This document shows positions 8,650-16,797 of a DNA stretch of 64,000 nucleotides, piece after piece. Numbering within the stretch: position 1 is the first letter of the stretch; each line of letters opens with the position of its first letter. Under the pieces are notes generated by a model. That model was not told where the DNA came from, did not search any database, and saw only the letters and a list, made by a program, of their open reading frames with translations. Origin of the DNA: Candidatus Hydrogenedentota bacterium (GTDB lineage Bacteria > Hydrogenedentota > Hydrogenedentia > Hydrogenedentales > JAEUWI01); the NCBI GenBank assembly GCA_019637335.1, contig JAHBVV010000002.1, forward strand, positions 361,564-425,563, in the 5' to 3' direction. Position numbers and translations under genes: made by a program.

Positions 8650-10389
8650 TCAGTCCAGATGAAATCCCGTGTCCAGCCCGATCGATCCGTCGTCCAGCCG
8701 GAACTGGAAGAACGCCGCCAGACTGTCCTGGCTCCGCGTGATGAACGACAGCGGGCTGCTGACCGACCGGTACGGCGAGGTGAGATCAAGCCGGCTGGTC
8801 ATCCGTTCCCCCGCGAGCCGGTGCGCCACCCGGCGCACCCGCCCCACCAGCCGCTCCTGGAGCGTTTCGCCCCAGCGGCCCGCCAGATCGGCGTCCAGTT
8901 CCGCAATCGCCTCGCCCCGAAACTCCAGCAGCATCCCCGGTGTGATGTCCGTCACGCCCCGGTGGAAGATGGCGCGCCCCAAGACCCGCGGCCACGCCAG
9001 ATCCTGTAGCAGCCCCGACGAGAGTTGCGCCGCGTCCGAAGCCTGGCTCAGTGCGTAGTACGGAAAGTCCCGATACGCCGTCCCAAAGCGATCGATGCTG
9101 TCGCCCTCGGCGAAGTAGCCGTCGACCCCCCCGAACAGCGGATCGCCCTGGATCCGCAGCAGGTTCACCAGCCCACGTTTGTCCCGCCCGAGCTCCACGG
9201 CGGTCTCCACCGGATCGAAGACAACCACGCGATCCACGGCGTCCCCGCGCCGGAAATGCACCGCCAGATCCTGGTCCACGTGGAATACATAGCCGCCACC
9301 CAGCGCGGCCAGCGCCGTGAGCACTTCCAGCACGCCGCCGCGCGCCTCGAACGCGCCCACCACCACGTCGCACGGCGCAACCGAATCCGTATTCGGGCCG
9401 GTGTACGAAAAAAAGTCCTTCAGCGCCATCTCCGGCACGTGGTAGCGTCCCTCGTCGTACAGGTAGACGTCCGCGTGCCCCTCCTCGACCAGCCCCGCGT
9501 TAAAACATTCGCCGCCGCCATACACCAGCCCCAGGTAGCGCCCGAACACGTCCACCCGATCGTCGAAGGCCCCGCTGGGGTCACGGTGCGGGTTCAGTTC
9601 GATAAAAGCGATGCCGTTGGTATCGAGGTACTGCTGCAATCGGACTTTGGCCGCGTCCGCGCGGCGCTTGTAGGGGCTCGCGTTGTATTGCGCCTCGCTC
9701 CAGCCCGCGATCTCCGGGTGGCGCTTGATCGCGTGGCTGTTCAGGCTCGTCTCTTCGCAGTCGATCAGCATCAGCCGCAAGTCCGGCCACGCTTCGCCGT
9801 CCACGGCGAGCCCCGCAATCGTGTCGCCGTCCTTCGCGTAGGCGCCCGACATGTCGATACGCGCGGCGTCAACCCACTGCCCGCTGTCAATGCCGCCCAC
9901 CGCAAGAGCGTCGGTTTCCGCCTGCCGTACGAGGAACTTTGCGTACTCCCGCTCCGCGCCGTCCGGGTAGGCCGTGTGGCCCACCGTGTAATGCACATTT
10001 CCGAGCGCGCTGTTGATCGCCGCGCGAACCATCGCGTCGGCGCGCTCGTTCTGGAAGCTCCGCGACACCCGCCGGTTCCCCGCGCCCGCGTCATGCTCCG
10101 CCTCGAAAGCCAGCAACTCGTGAAAGTTCACATAGCGATCCAGGATCAGCCGCCGCGCTTCGCCCCACGCGGGCCGGGATCGGGTCACCGTGCCCGTGGC
10201 GGCGAGCGCGCCCTCCAGGCGAACCCGAACCGTATAGCCCACGCCGAAGCGCCCCGCGTTCACGGGCAACAGGCCCACAATGCGATCCCGCCCGTCCGGC
10301 CCTTCGCGCACGATATCCAGCAGGGGAACTTCCCCGAGGCGCGCGGTCCGGACCCCGGCCCGGTCAAACACCTCAACCTCGTAGTTCAT
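8650..10389 (-). CDS. Phage tail hub protein with embedded SNase nuclease domain
   Basis: A 579-residue protein; the start ATG at 10389 lies two bases after the upstream stop. The N-terminal ~110 residues (MNYEVEVFDRAG onward) and the C-terminal part (GLVNLLRIQGDP, VGRVRRVAHRLAG) look like tail hub/baseplate (gp44- or late-control-D-like) domains. Residues about 179-320 form a staphylococcal-nuclease domain: KDGDT (Asp187, Asp189), LRLMLIDCEET (Arg205, Asp210, Glu213) and VDVFGR (Arg284) match the metal- and phosphate-binding residues D21, R35, D40, E43 and R87 of the S. aureus enzyme, followed by the family's NAGLVEEGHADVY-like segment. A tail-borne, potentially active nuclease is therefore suggested; its substrate and timing are unknown. 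Confidence 0.75.
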   Translation of the reverse strand: MNYEVEVFDRAGVRTARLGEVPLLDIVREGPDGRDRIVGLLPVNAGRFGVGYTVRVRLEGALAATGTVTRSRPAWGEARRLILDRYVNFHELLAFEAEHDAGAGNRRVSRSFQNERADAMVRAAINSALGNVHYTVGHTAYPDGAEREYAKFLVRQAETDALAVGGIDSGQWVDAARIDMSGAYAKDGDTIAGLAVDGEAWPDLRLMLIDCEETSLNSHAIKRHPEIAGWSEAQYNASPYKRRADAAKVRLQQYLDTNGIAFIELNPHRDPSGAFDDRVDVFGRYLGLVYGGGECFNAGLVEEGHADVYLYDEGRYHVPEMALKDFFSYTGPNTDSVAPCDVVVGAFEARGGVLEVLTALAALGGGYVFHVDQDLAVHFRRGDAVDRVVVFDPVETAVELGRDKRGLVNLLRIQGDPLFGGVDGYFAEGDSIDRFGTAYRDFPYYALSQASDAAQLSSGLLQDLAWPRVLGRAIFHRGVTDITPGMLLEFRGEAIAELDADLAGRWGETLQERLVGRVRRVAHRLAGERMTSRLDLTSPYRSVSSPLSFITRSQDSLAAFFQFRLDDGSIGLDTGFHLD

Positions 10390-10391
10390 GG

Positions 10392-11075
10392 CTACCACCA
10401 CCGCGGCCGCCACGCCACGCTTCCCGTGGCCTGGTGGCTGCTCATAATATCGTCGGTGAACACCAGCTCCGTTTCGCCGGGCGCGAGCCGCGGGAATTCG
10501 CCGGAGGTATACCCCGTAACCTCCACCCCGTCCAGGCGAACCTCGCGCTTGACCGCATCGATAACAAGCGTCGATCCGCCCGCCACTTCTCCTTCATACA
10601 CGATCATCCGCGTCCCATCGCCCACGCCGGGCGTGATCAGAAAGTCGTCGGCCGCCAGCGTGATGACCGGATCCGTTGGCGCGTTGCCGGTGTTGGAGAC
10701 TCCCAACACTTCGCCCGATTGCCCGATAACCCACGGGAGCGTTTCAATCGCCTCGGATTCCTCCCACGCGCTCTCCGCCCGCAAATCAACGACGAATTGG
10801 CCGGTGAGCGCACGCCCGTTGATCTCCCGGACAAGGCCCTCCCGCCGCGCCGCGATCTGGCGCCCCGGGCGCAGCGAAACCAGGACCGGCGCATCCATCG
10901 ACACCGCTTCCGTGACCGCGTCCAGCGCGGCGATCAGCGACGCTTCGTCCGCCGCGCCGCGCAACAGGCCCGTAATGCGGATCGCCCGTGTCTGCTTGCC
11001 GCCCACCACTTCATACTGCTCCCGCACCACGGTCGTCCGCGGGTTGAACACGTAGCCGCCCACGCTGATGGACAC
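10392..11075 (-). CDS. Distal tail (Dit)-like protein
   Basis: A 227-residue protein starting at GTG with an AAAGGAGG site 5 bases upstream. The layout, with an N-terminal beta domain and a C-terminal sandwich containing GNAPTDPVITL and VIDAVKREVRLDG and ending in an aromatic GSVAWRPRWW tail, resembles distal tail proteins of siphoviruses, which link the tail tube to the hub. It directly precedes the hub gene, as Dit genes normally do. No tail tube or tape measure gene is found before it, which is odd for a siphovirus. Confidence 0.65.
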   Translation of the reverse strand: MSISVGGYVFNPRTTVVREQYEVVGGKQTRAIRITGLLRGAADEASLIAALDAVTEAVSMDAPVLVSLRPGRQIAARREGLVREINGRALTGQFVVDLRAESAWEESEAIETLPWVIGQSGEVLGVSNTGNAPTDPVITLAADDFLITPGVGDGTRMIVYEGEVAGGSTLVIDAVKREVRLDGVEVTGYTSGEFPRLAPGETELVFTDDIMSSHQATGSVAWRPRWW

Positions 11076-11117
11076 CGCACCCTCCTTTCGTTAAGGTCTC
11101 GCCCGAGTCCGCCGCCC

Positions 11118-11531
11118 TCAGCGGCCCAGCACCGGCGTCGTCCGCGTCAGCAGCACCGGGCTGGCCGCGACCGCCCGCCGGACGAATGGACCGAGCAACA
11201 AGTCCGCTTCCCGTTCAAAGCGCCGCGCAATGCTCATCAACGATGCGAATTTCTGCCCGATATCCACGCGCTGCCCGCCGATCTGCACCGTGACCTGCTC
11301 CACAGCCTCCCGCGAAGCCAGCGCGCGAAGCAGCACCGCCGATGCGATCAGCGTCTCCCCCTGAATCAGCGCGCCGGGCGGGCTCTCCTCGTCCACATCC
11401 GCGCGCAGCGCCGCCAGCACCCGCTCGTGCGCCTCCGCGATGCAGGCAGCAATCAACGCCCCGCTCGCCACCGACTCGTCATCCGCCTGCACATGCAGCC
11501 GAACCCCCGCTTCCGTCGCAAATTCCGCCAT
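11118..11531 (-). CDS. Head-tail connector-like protein
   Basis: A 137-residue, largely helical protein (ALIAACIAEAHERVLAAL; ALIQGETLIASAVLLRALAS) that resembles head-completion/adaptor (gp6-like) proteins in size, helical pattern and position after the major capsid gene. The ATG is preceded by AAGGAGGG. Family identity is tentative. Upstream is a 362-base gap filled with tandem repeats. Confidence 0.5.
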   Translation of the reverse strand: MAEFATEAGVRLHVQADDESVASGALIAACIAEAHERVLAALRADVDEESPPGALIQGETLIASAVLLRALASREAVEQVTVQIGGQRVDIGQKFASLMSIARRFEREADLLLGPFVRRAVAASPVLLTRTTPVLGR

Positions 11532-11640
11532 CCGCCCGCCCTCCTTTCAAAAGTCCGCCAGTCCTGCCCATTGCTCGCGAAACTACCGCGGGGAGGCGCA
11601 ACACCTCCCCGCGGTTTCCCCCTTCACCCACCGAACTCGT

Positions 11641-11890
11641 TCCCACGGTCCTCCGTGGGAATGCGTACCGTTCCGCTCAGCGGAACAACCCGTCACTCTT
11701 CACTCTTTCCGTCTGCGGCGGACGTGCCGCACCTTCACCCTTTCCGCCTGCGGCGGACGTGCCGCACCTTCACCCTTTCCGCCTGCGGCGGACGTGCCGC
11801 ACCTTCACCCTTCACCCTTCACCCTTCACCCTTCACCCTTCACCATTCACCATTCACCATTCACCATTCACCCTTCACCCTTCACCCCTC
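11641..11890. repeat. Minisatellite (3 x 35 bp) followed by 12 heptamers
   Basis: After two small hairpins (TCCCACGG/CCGTGGGA and GTTCCGC/GCGGAAC), three 35-base units run from 11702 to 11806; units 2 and 3 are identical and unit 1 differs at two bases. They lead directly into twelve ACCCTTC-type heptamers (11807-11890; four read ACCATTC). The array ends 3 bases from the major capsid stop codon on the minus strand. On that strand each heptamer contains TGA. Confidence 0.95.
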
Positions 11891-11893
11891 GGC

Positions 11894-12943
11894 TCAGCTC
11901 CAGGCGCTCGTCATCACAACGCGCGCCTTCTCGTACGTGATCGCGAAATCCGTCACCACCGTGAGGTAGGTGCGATCCCACTGCTGGCTGATCAGCTTGT
12001 CCGACTCCACCAGCAGCTCCTGCTCGGTCAACTTCTGCACCGCAAACCCCGCGTCAAGCAGCGTAAGCGTGTCCTCCGGCTGATCCGCCATCGGAACAAG
12101 TTGCACCCCCAGCGGCGTCGGCAGTTTGCCCGTCTTCGCGAAGTCAAACAGGTTGCTGTCCGAAATCTCCGGCAGATTCAGGATGGACTGCGCCGTCGCG
12201 CTGTCGGCCAGCATGTGGGTCGGCGTGAAGTAGTGCTCCTGGCTCAGCTTCATGAACGCCGTGACCAGGTCCGCATAGGTCCACGTACCTGCCGCCGCCG
12301 TGTTCAGCCCCACCGGCGCCGTCGCGCCCCCCGAGTTGTCGCCATACGCAAGCACCGAGGCCACGCGCGCGTCCAGGCTACGGCCCAGCCGCTCGCCGAT
12401 CCGCCGCAGGTGCGCCCGGAGCATGTCCACGCTCATGCGGCGCACCGCCTCGTAGGACGCCAGCACCCCGCGCCCCTTCTTGTCGAGGCGCACGATACGA
12501 TCGCCGTAGTTGATCTCCGACTCCGGAATCGCCGCGCCCTCGGCGACGCTCCGCAGCTCCTCGTCCTCCTCGTTCTCGAGCACGTAAGGCACGTCGTAGG
12601 CCGTCCCCTCCACCCGCTCGTCGTGCATGATCAGCTCGGGGTACACCGGCTTCCGCTGCATCCCCGAGACGACCGCCTCCCGGACAATATCCGGAAACAG
12701 CCACTTCGCGTTCGGATCCGACTGAAAAAACCGGTCCACCGTGATCCGGTTCACGTCGATCCCGAACTCCTGCGCGCAGTAATCCTGCATGGTCGTGTCC
12801 AGCGCACGGAAATAGTGCTGGTGCGTCAGCCCCAGATTGTTCAACGTCTCATACAGCCCCTGGCCCCGCGTCTCCCGCAAGGCCTCCGGATCCTGCGCCA
12901 GAAACCGGACCTGCTCCTTCATCTGCGTGTCCTGATACGCCAT
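11894..12943 (-). CDS. Major capsid protein (HK97-fold type)
   Basis: A 349-residue protein; the ATG at 12943 follows a TAAGGACA site and is preferred to an ATG 16 codons upstream. Features typical of this class of capsid proteins are a helical N-terminal stretch, an AEGAAIPESEI segment where an E-loop and spine region would lie, an Arg-rich helix (LRAHLRRIGERLGRSLDARV), the PTHMLADSATAQSIL motif common in phage capsids, and a C-terminal strand (TYLTVVTDFAITYEKARVVM). Position between decoration protein and connector supports the call. It would assemble the icosahedral shell. Confidence 0.75.
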   Translation of the reverse strand: MAYQDTQMKEQVRFLAQDPEALRETRGQGLYETLNNLGLTHQHYFRALDTTMQDYCAQEFGIDVNRITVDRFFQSDPNAKWLFPDIVREAVVSGMQRKPVYPELIMHDERVEGTAYDVPYVLENEEDEELRSVAEGAAIPESEINYGDRIVRLDKKGRGVLASYEAVRRMSVDMLRAHLRRIGERLGRSLDARVASVLAYGDNSGGATAPVGLNTAAAGTWTYADLVTAFMKLSQEHYFTPTHMLADSATAQSILNLPEISDSNLFDFAKTGKLPTPLGVQLVPMADQPEDTLTLLDAGFAVQKLTEQELLVESDKLISQQWDRTYLTVVTDFAITYEKARVVMTSAWS

Positions 12944-13174
12944 CGTTGTGTCCTTATAGTCGGTCAAGCCGCGCCGGTATGGCCGCGGCACGATATTCCC
13001 CTGTAACTTCGAAACGGATTTGGATCGGGCGGATCGAATCTGGATCAGACTTCACGCGCCACCCCCGCACAAGAGGTGAGGATCCCCGCGGATTCTACCC
13101 CCACGGGCATGGCGGCGCGCCGGGGGCGGCCCGCCCCATATAGCCTTCCGCCCCCGGACGCGCGCGCCCGCTCC
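12944..13174. other. Intergenic leader of the capsid gene
   Basis: 231 bases lie between the decoration-protein stop and the capsid start. Apart from GC-rich palindromic stretches near 13110-13140 I see no gene or clear promoter. Confidence 0.4.
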
Positions 13175-13555
13175 CTACAACAGCACGTGAACCGCCGACG
13201 CCGCCGCGTCCACCTTCACGTTGACCCCCCGGCCATTGCCCGACGCCGGCGCCTTCACCGCGCCATCCGTCGCCGACGCCACGATCCCCTGCGCGCCATC
13301 CACCGACGGCGCCGTCCCCGTGTACGTGAAGACGCCGATGCCCCGGACCTTCACCGGGATCGCCGCGTCATTCGCGTCCGCCGCCGCAAGCGCCTGGCCA
13401 AACACCGCATCCTCCGCATCCGTCGCGTTCGTTACCGTGTACGCGCCCGTCAGTTTCACCGCGTCCCCCTTCGCAATCGCAACCGCGCCCTCCGCCGGCG
13501 TGCGGCACGTGATAATCAACTCCGTCACCGCACCGCCAATATCCCCAAAAGCCAT
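13175..13555 (-). CDS. Capsid decoration protein-like (DUF2190 style)
   Basis: A 126-residue Ala/Val/Gly-rich beta protein with the features of small capsid decoration or head-fibre proteins: an early GDAVKLTGAYTV strand pair, VFGQALAAA and VKVRGIGVFTYTG. Such proteins bind the outside of HK97-type shells. The ATG has an AGGAGGG site. It lies directly upstream of the capsid gene, the usual place for such proteins. A heptamer array separates it from the previous gene. Confidence 0.6.
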   Translation of the reverse strand: MAFGDIGGAVTELIITCRTPAEGAVAIAKGDAVKLTGAYTVTNATDAEDAVFGQALAAADANDAAIPVKVRGIGVFTYTGTAPSVDGAQGIVASATDGAVKAPASGNGRGVNVKVDAAASAVHVLL

Positions 13556-13616
13556 CGCTATACCCTCCTGTTACATACGCCCCGAAGCCCCACGCCCCAA
13601 AGCAATCTCCTCAACC

Positions 13617-13714
13617 ACCCTTCACCCTTCACCCTTCACCCTTCACCCTTCACCCTTCACCCTTCACTCTTCACTCTTCACTCTTCACTCTTCACTCTTC
13701 ACCCTTCACCCTTC
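13617..13714. repeat. Heptanucleotide array, 14 units
   Basis: Seven ACCCTTC, five ACTCTTC and two ACCCTTC units in tandem, 98 bases. The last codons and the stop codon of the minus-strand phosphoesterase-like gene (stop at 13699-13701) lie within the array, so its C-terminal KGEG residues are repeat-encoded. Confidence 0.95.
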
Positions 13715-14403
13715 AAAATCCCCATCGCACGCCCCACATCGCCCCGCGCCTCCCAATCGCCCAGCGGCGCCGGAATCGACACCGCACGCGGCGGATACTT
13801 CCGGTCAAAACGCACCTCCAGCGTATGCAGGTACTGCTGGATCACCCCGAGCGGCTCCCCGGCAAGCGTACGGCGCCACAGCGCGGCGTCAAACGCGTCC
13901 CCGTCCAGTTCACGGCCCAGGCCACAGAATCGCGCGATGGCCCGCGCCCGCGCCGTCGCGCCGTCCCGCGCGAGCGCCGGAATTTCCCCCAGCGAGGCCC
14001 CCAGCGCCTCCGCCGCAGCCCGAATGCCCGCGATCACCCCCGCGGACAGACCCCCGACCGGCTCCACCCGCACCCGCACGGTCTCGCGCGCTCCGCAAAG
14101 GACCAGCACCCCGGTGGACGGATCCCCGCGCTCCCAGAAATACGTTCCCCCGTCCTCCCGGACCGCCTCGCCATCCTGGTCCAGCCAGTGCAGCGGGTGC
14201 GGCGCCTTCGCCGTGGCCCACGACTCCGGACCCAGCGTCGCGCCCTCGATGCGATACCCCATCAGGTAGCCGTCCTGCTCGAGCCGCAGATCAAGATGGG
14301 CCCCATCGCCGTCCCGGTGCCGGTGGAGGACAAAGCGCCGCCCGTCCCCATCAAAGCGCAGCGGGTTGTCCGCCAGCGTTTCCGCCGTCAATCGATACAG
14401 CAT
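13699..14403 (-). CDS. LigD-type 3'-phosphoesterase-like domain protein in capsid cluster
   Basis: A 234-residue protein. Residues about 20-95 resemble the 3'-phosphoesterase (PE) domain of bacterial LigD: FVLHRHR and HLDLRLEQDG give His29, His36, Asp38 and Arg40, and KAPHPLHW gives His69, corresponding to the known catalytic/metal set H42, H48, D50, R52, H84. One extra residue lies between the first two histidines. LigD PE trims 3' ends bearing ribonucleotides or phosphates during end joining. The C-terminal ~130 residues match nothing I recognise. A PE-like domain within a capsid operon is unexpected; action on packaged DNA ends is inference. The 3' end lies in a heptamer array. Confidence 0.6.
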   Translation of the reverse strand: MLYRLTAETLADNPLRFDGDGRRFVLHRHRDGDGAHLDLRLEQDGYLMGYRIEGATLGPESWATAKAPHPLHWLDQDGEAVREDGGTYFWERGDPSTGVLVLCGARETVRVRVEPVGGLSAGVIAGIRAAAEALGASLGEIPALARDGATARARAIARFCGLGRELDGDAFDAALWRRTLAGEPLGVIQQYLHTLEVRFDRKYPPRAVSIPAPLGDWEARGDVGRAMGILKGEG

Positions 14404-14421
14404 TCCGCTTCCTTTCCCTCG

Positions 14422-14616
14422 TTACTGCGCCATAAGCTGCTGGGCGAGCGTGATCGACACCGCGATCAGGTTCGCCACCAGCAGCATCACCCCGCGCGCC
14501 AGCGTACCTTCAAGCCGCGCCACGCGCTCGCGCACATCGCGCAGATCCTCCCGAACGTTCGACATGTGCAATGCGTGCACGGGCTCGTACGGGCACCCGC
14601 AAATCGACTTTTCCAT
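14422..14616 (-). CDS. Small coiled-coil/membrane protein (XhlA-like)
   Basis: A 64-residue protein: a short coiled coil (VREDLRDVRERVARLEGTL) followed by one membrane segment (GVMLLVANLIAVSITLAQQL). This layout is that of XhlA-type proteins found with phage lysis genes, but it is too generic for certainty, and no endolysin is visible. An AGGGGAG site precedes the ATG. It lies 18 bases before the phosphoesterase-like gene. Confidence 0.5.
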   Translation of the reverse strand: MEKSICGCPYEPVHALHMSNVREDLRDVRERVARLEGTLARGVMLLVANLIAVSITLAQQLMAQ

Positions 14617-14670
14617 GAAACACTCCCCTTGCGCCGCGCCGGATCCGGCCGGCCGGTGGCGGCCAATACC

Positions 14671-15360
14671 CTACTCCCGCGCCCAGAGGCCGGCCCCGCC
14701 CTTCTCAAACGCCGCCCCCGCACCTTCGAAACCGCGTGATCGCGCCAGACCGGCGCCGTCCCCGCGCACGAACCCCGTCCCCTGGGAACCCGCCGAAACC
14801 ACCGACCCCTCCGCCACTTCAATCACGCCCCGCATGATGAAATGGCAAGTCTCCCCGCCATACGCTCGCCCGGGAACGTGCTCGCACGTGCGCAGGTCCT
14901 TCCCGCACACCGAACACGCCGGCAGCCGGAACGAGAACCCGATCGACGTCTCCCGGTAGACCCCGCCCTCGATGTTCAGAATAAAGTCCGCGTTCTCCGC
15001 CGTGCGCAGCACGTACACCTCCGGCCGCACCGACACCACGTCGCCTTCGCGGTGCAGCGAGGAACGAAAGAAGCGACCGCGCGGAAGGCTGCCGCGAAGG
15101 TCGTGCCGCTCCATCAGCGGACGCCCCGGAACCAGCTCGTTGATCCGCGCGAGTTCCTCCTCCGGAAAACGGCTGAAATGCCGGTCCACCTGGTTATTGC
15201 AGAGATCCAGCGTAAACACCGCGTACTCCGACGGATCCAGCTCCCGCAACGCGTAGCGGTTCACCGCGTCCGCGCGATCCGCCGCCACATCCTCCCCCAA
15301 CGCCGACCGCATCGCCACCAGACGCCCCGCCTGCCGAAACACAAAAGGTTCCAATTCCAA
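14671..15360 (-). CDS. Prohead protease-like protein
   Basis: Placed between portal and capsid genes, the usual position of the maturation protease that cleaves scaffold and capsid. The start is taken as TTG at 15360, because AGGAGG lies 5 bases upstream; the longer frame back to 15504 would begin in repeat-adjacent sequence. The 229-residue product has AVFTLDLCNNQVDRHFSRF, a histidine segment (GRPLMERHDLRG), YRETSIGFSF with the serine region typical of prohead proteases, a zinc-ribbon-like CSVCGKDLRTCEH and GVIEVAEGSVVSAGSQGT. The Cys pair is a known variation in this family. Assignment is by pattern only. Confidence 0.6.
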   Translation of the reverse strand: MELEPFVFRQAGRLVAMRSALGEDVAADRADAVNRYALRELDPSEYAVFTLDLCNNQVDRHFSRFPEEELARINELVPGRPLMERHDLRGSLPRGRFFRSSLHREGDVVSVRPEVYVLRTAENADFILNIEGGVYRETSIGFSFRLPACSVCGKDLRTCEHVPGRAYGGETCHFIMRGVIEVAEGSVVSAGSQGTGFVRGDGAGLARSRGFEGAGAAFEKGGAGLWARE

Positions 15361-15491
15361 ACCAGCCTCCTTTCCAAGCCGCAACCGCCCCAATCCGATC
15401 AGGAACCAGCCCCCCACGAACCACGCCCCCAACAAACCAGATCCCAACCGTTCGCCGCTCCTTAAATACCCATAACTACTGTGGCGCACAA

Positions 15492-15554
15492 TGTCAACTG
15501 TCAACTGTCAACTGTCAACTGTCAACTGTCAACTGTCAACTGTCAACTGTCAAC
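15492..15554. repeat. Heptanucleotide array, 9 x TGTCAAC
   Basis: Nine perfect TGTCAAC units. The stop codon of the portal gene (15550-15552) is formed by the first unit on the minus strand. On that strand every unit contains TGA. Confidence 0.97.
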
Positions 15555-16797
15555 TACCCAACGCCGCCTTCACCCCCGCATCGTCGATCACCCCCGCCTC
15601 ACGTAGCCGGAGCACGTTCCCGATCTCCTTCTCCCGCGCCTGCGCTTCCCGGTACACATCCACGGTGCGGTTGCCCCGCATCCGGACCTTCGCCTCGGCC
15701 TCGCCCCACATCAGCGCCAGCTCGAAGTTATACACACGCTCCAGCAGGCAGCGCACGCTCCGGTTCACGCCCTCAACCTGGCGGTTGATGATTTCGAACT
15801 GCGCCGTGCCGTAGGTCTCCGTCGTGCCGTAGTTGCGCCCCAGCAGGATCGGCATCAGGTGCATCCCCGTGATGACCTGCTCCTCGACCGCCTTGTGGTT
15901 GTCGTAGAACACCTGCGCCTGCTGGTCGCCCCGGAGCAGCGCGATCTTCACGTTGTCATACGTCACCACGTTCTGGTCCGCCTCCAGCCCGGCCAGCTGG
16001 TCGCGCAGCGCCGACAGGTTGGCGTGCATGCGCTCCTGGTAGGCGTCCGCGTTTTCGCCCCGGGCCCTCTCTTCCCCCGCATACTGCACGTGGAGCTTGC
16101 TCCATCCCGCGTTGTGCGTCGCCTTCGCCATATCCTCAAGCAGCCGCTGCTGGATCTTCACGACAAACGGGATCGATCGCAGCATCGACCGCCCATACGG
16201 ATTCGTGCCCTCCCGGTCCATCCCCACGTACACAAACCGCTCCATCGGAAGTGGGATCGCCTCGCCGCCCAACACCTGGTATGCCTGGAGCGCCCCGCCC
16301 TCCCGCTTGAATCGCACGGTCCACACGTCCACCGGCACGACATCCCAGATCGATTCCCGGTTCTGCGACAGCACGATCTCCACCGCCGCCGCGCCATACG
16401 TGAACAGCGAGGTGTAGAAGATATCCAGCAGCCCGTCCATCCCCCTATCCCCGGAATTCACCCGCCGGTTCAGCGCCGCGATCAGCCGCTCGGCCCGCGC
16501 CCGCGCAACCTCGGAGCTCGTCTCCTTGAATTCGACGTCGTAGCCCGTGTCGCACAGGCGCTTCCACGTCCACACCGCGTCGGAAATATCCGGGATTGCG
16601 TCGCGGAGGAAACGGTACACGCGGAGCATCTCGAAGGGCGTCTCGTTGGGCAGCCCCACAAAGTCCCCGAGAATGCCGGCCCCGCCGCCGAGATCCGCCG
16701 TCCGGCTCGCCGTCTTAAAGGTCCCCGCCGGCGGCTTCGGAGCCGGACGCACACCCCGCCTGCCTTTCTTGCCGAACCAATCCGTCCATCGCGCCAT
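15550..16797 (-). CDS. Phage portal protein
   Basis: A 415-residue portal protein, the dodecameric ring through which DNA enters the capsid. Supporting segments are DAIPDISDAVWTWKRLC near residue 70, the SLFTYGAAAVEIVL/VVPVDVWTVRF core, FVYVGMDREGTNPYGRSML, the helical stem region and EEQVITGMHLMPILLGRNYG followed by TYGTAQFEIINRQV. It is the first gene of the particle cluster in its transcription direction. Its stop codon lies in a heptamer array. Confidence 0.8.
   Translation of the reverse strand: MARWTDWFGKKGRRGVRPAPKPPAGTFKTASRTADLGGGAGILGDFVGLPNETPFEMLRVYRFLRDAIPDISDAVWTWKRLCDTGYDVEFKETSSEVARARAERLIAALNRRVNSGDRGMDGLLDIFYTSLFTYGAAAVEIVLSQNRESIWDVVPVDVWTVRFKREGGALQAYQVLGGEAIPLPMERFVYVGMDREGTNPYGRSMLRSIPFVVKIQQRLLEDMAKATHNAGWSKLHVQYAGEERARGENADAYQERMHANLSALRDQLAGLEADQNVVTYDNVKIALLRGDQQAQVFYDNHKAVEEQVITGMHLMPILLGRNYGTTETYGTAQFEIINRQVEGVNRSVRCLLERVYNFELALMWGEAEAKVRMRGNRTVDVYREAQAREKEIGNVLRLREAGVIDDAGVKAALGS

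Noticed and set aside
11807..11890. Possible CRISPR array or coding repeat in the heptamer arrays
   Set aside because: Units are 7 bases with no spacers, and no cas genes are near. Frames across them are open on the plus strand only because the unit has no stop there.
14671..15360. Zinc-finger regulator call from the CSVCGKDLRTCEH motif
   Set aside because: The motif is part of a longer sequence with prohead-protease-like segments and sits between portal and capsid genes.
15361..15504. Longer N-terminus for the prohead protease-like gene
   Set aside because: The extra 48 codons end next to the heptamer array, and the strong AGGAGG site instead places the start at TTG 15360.
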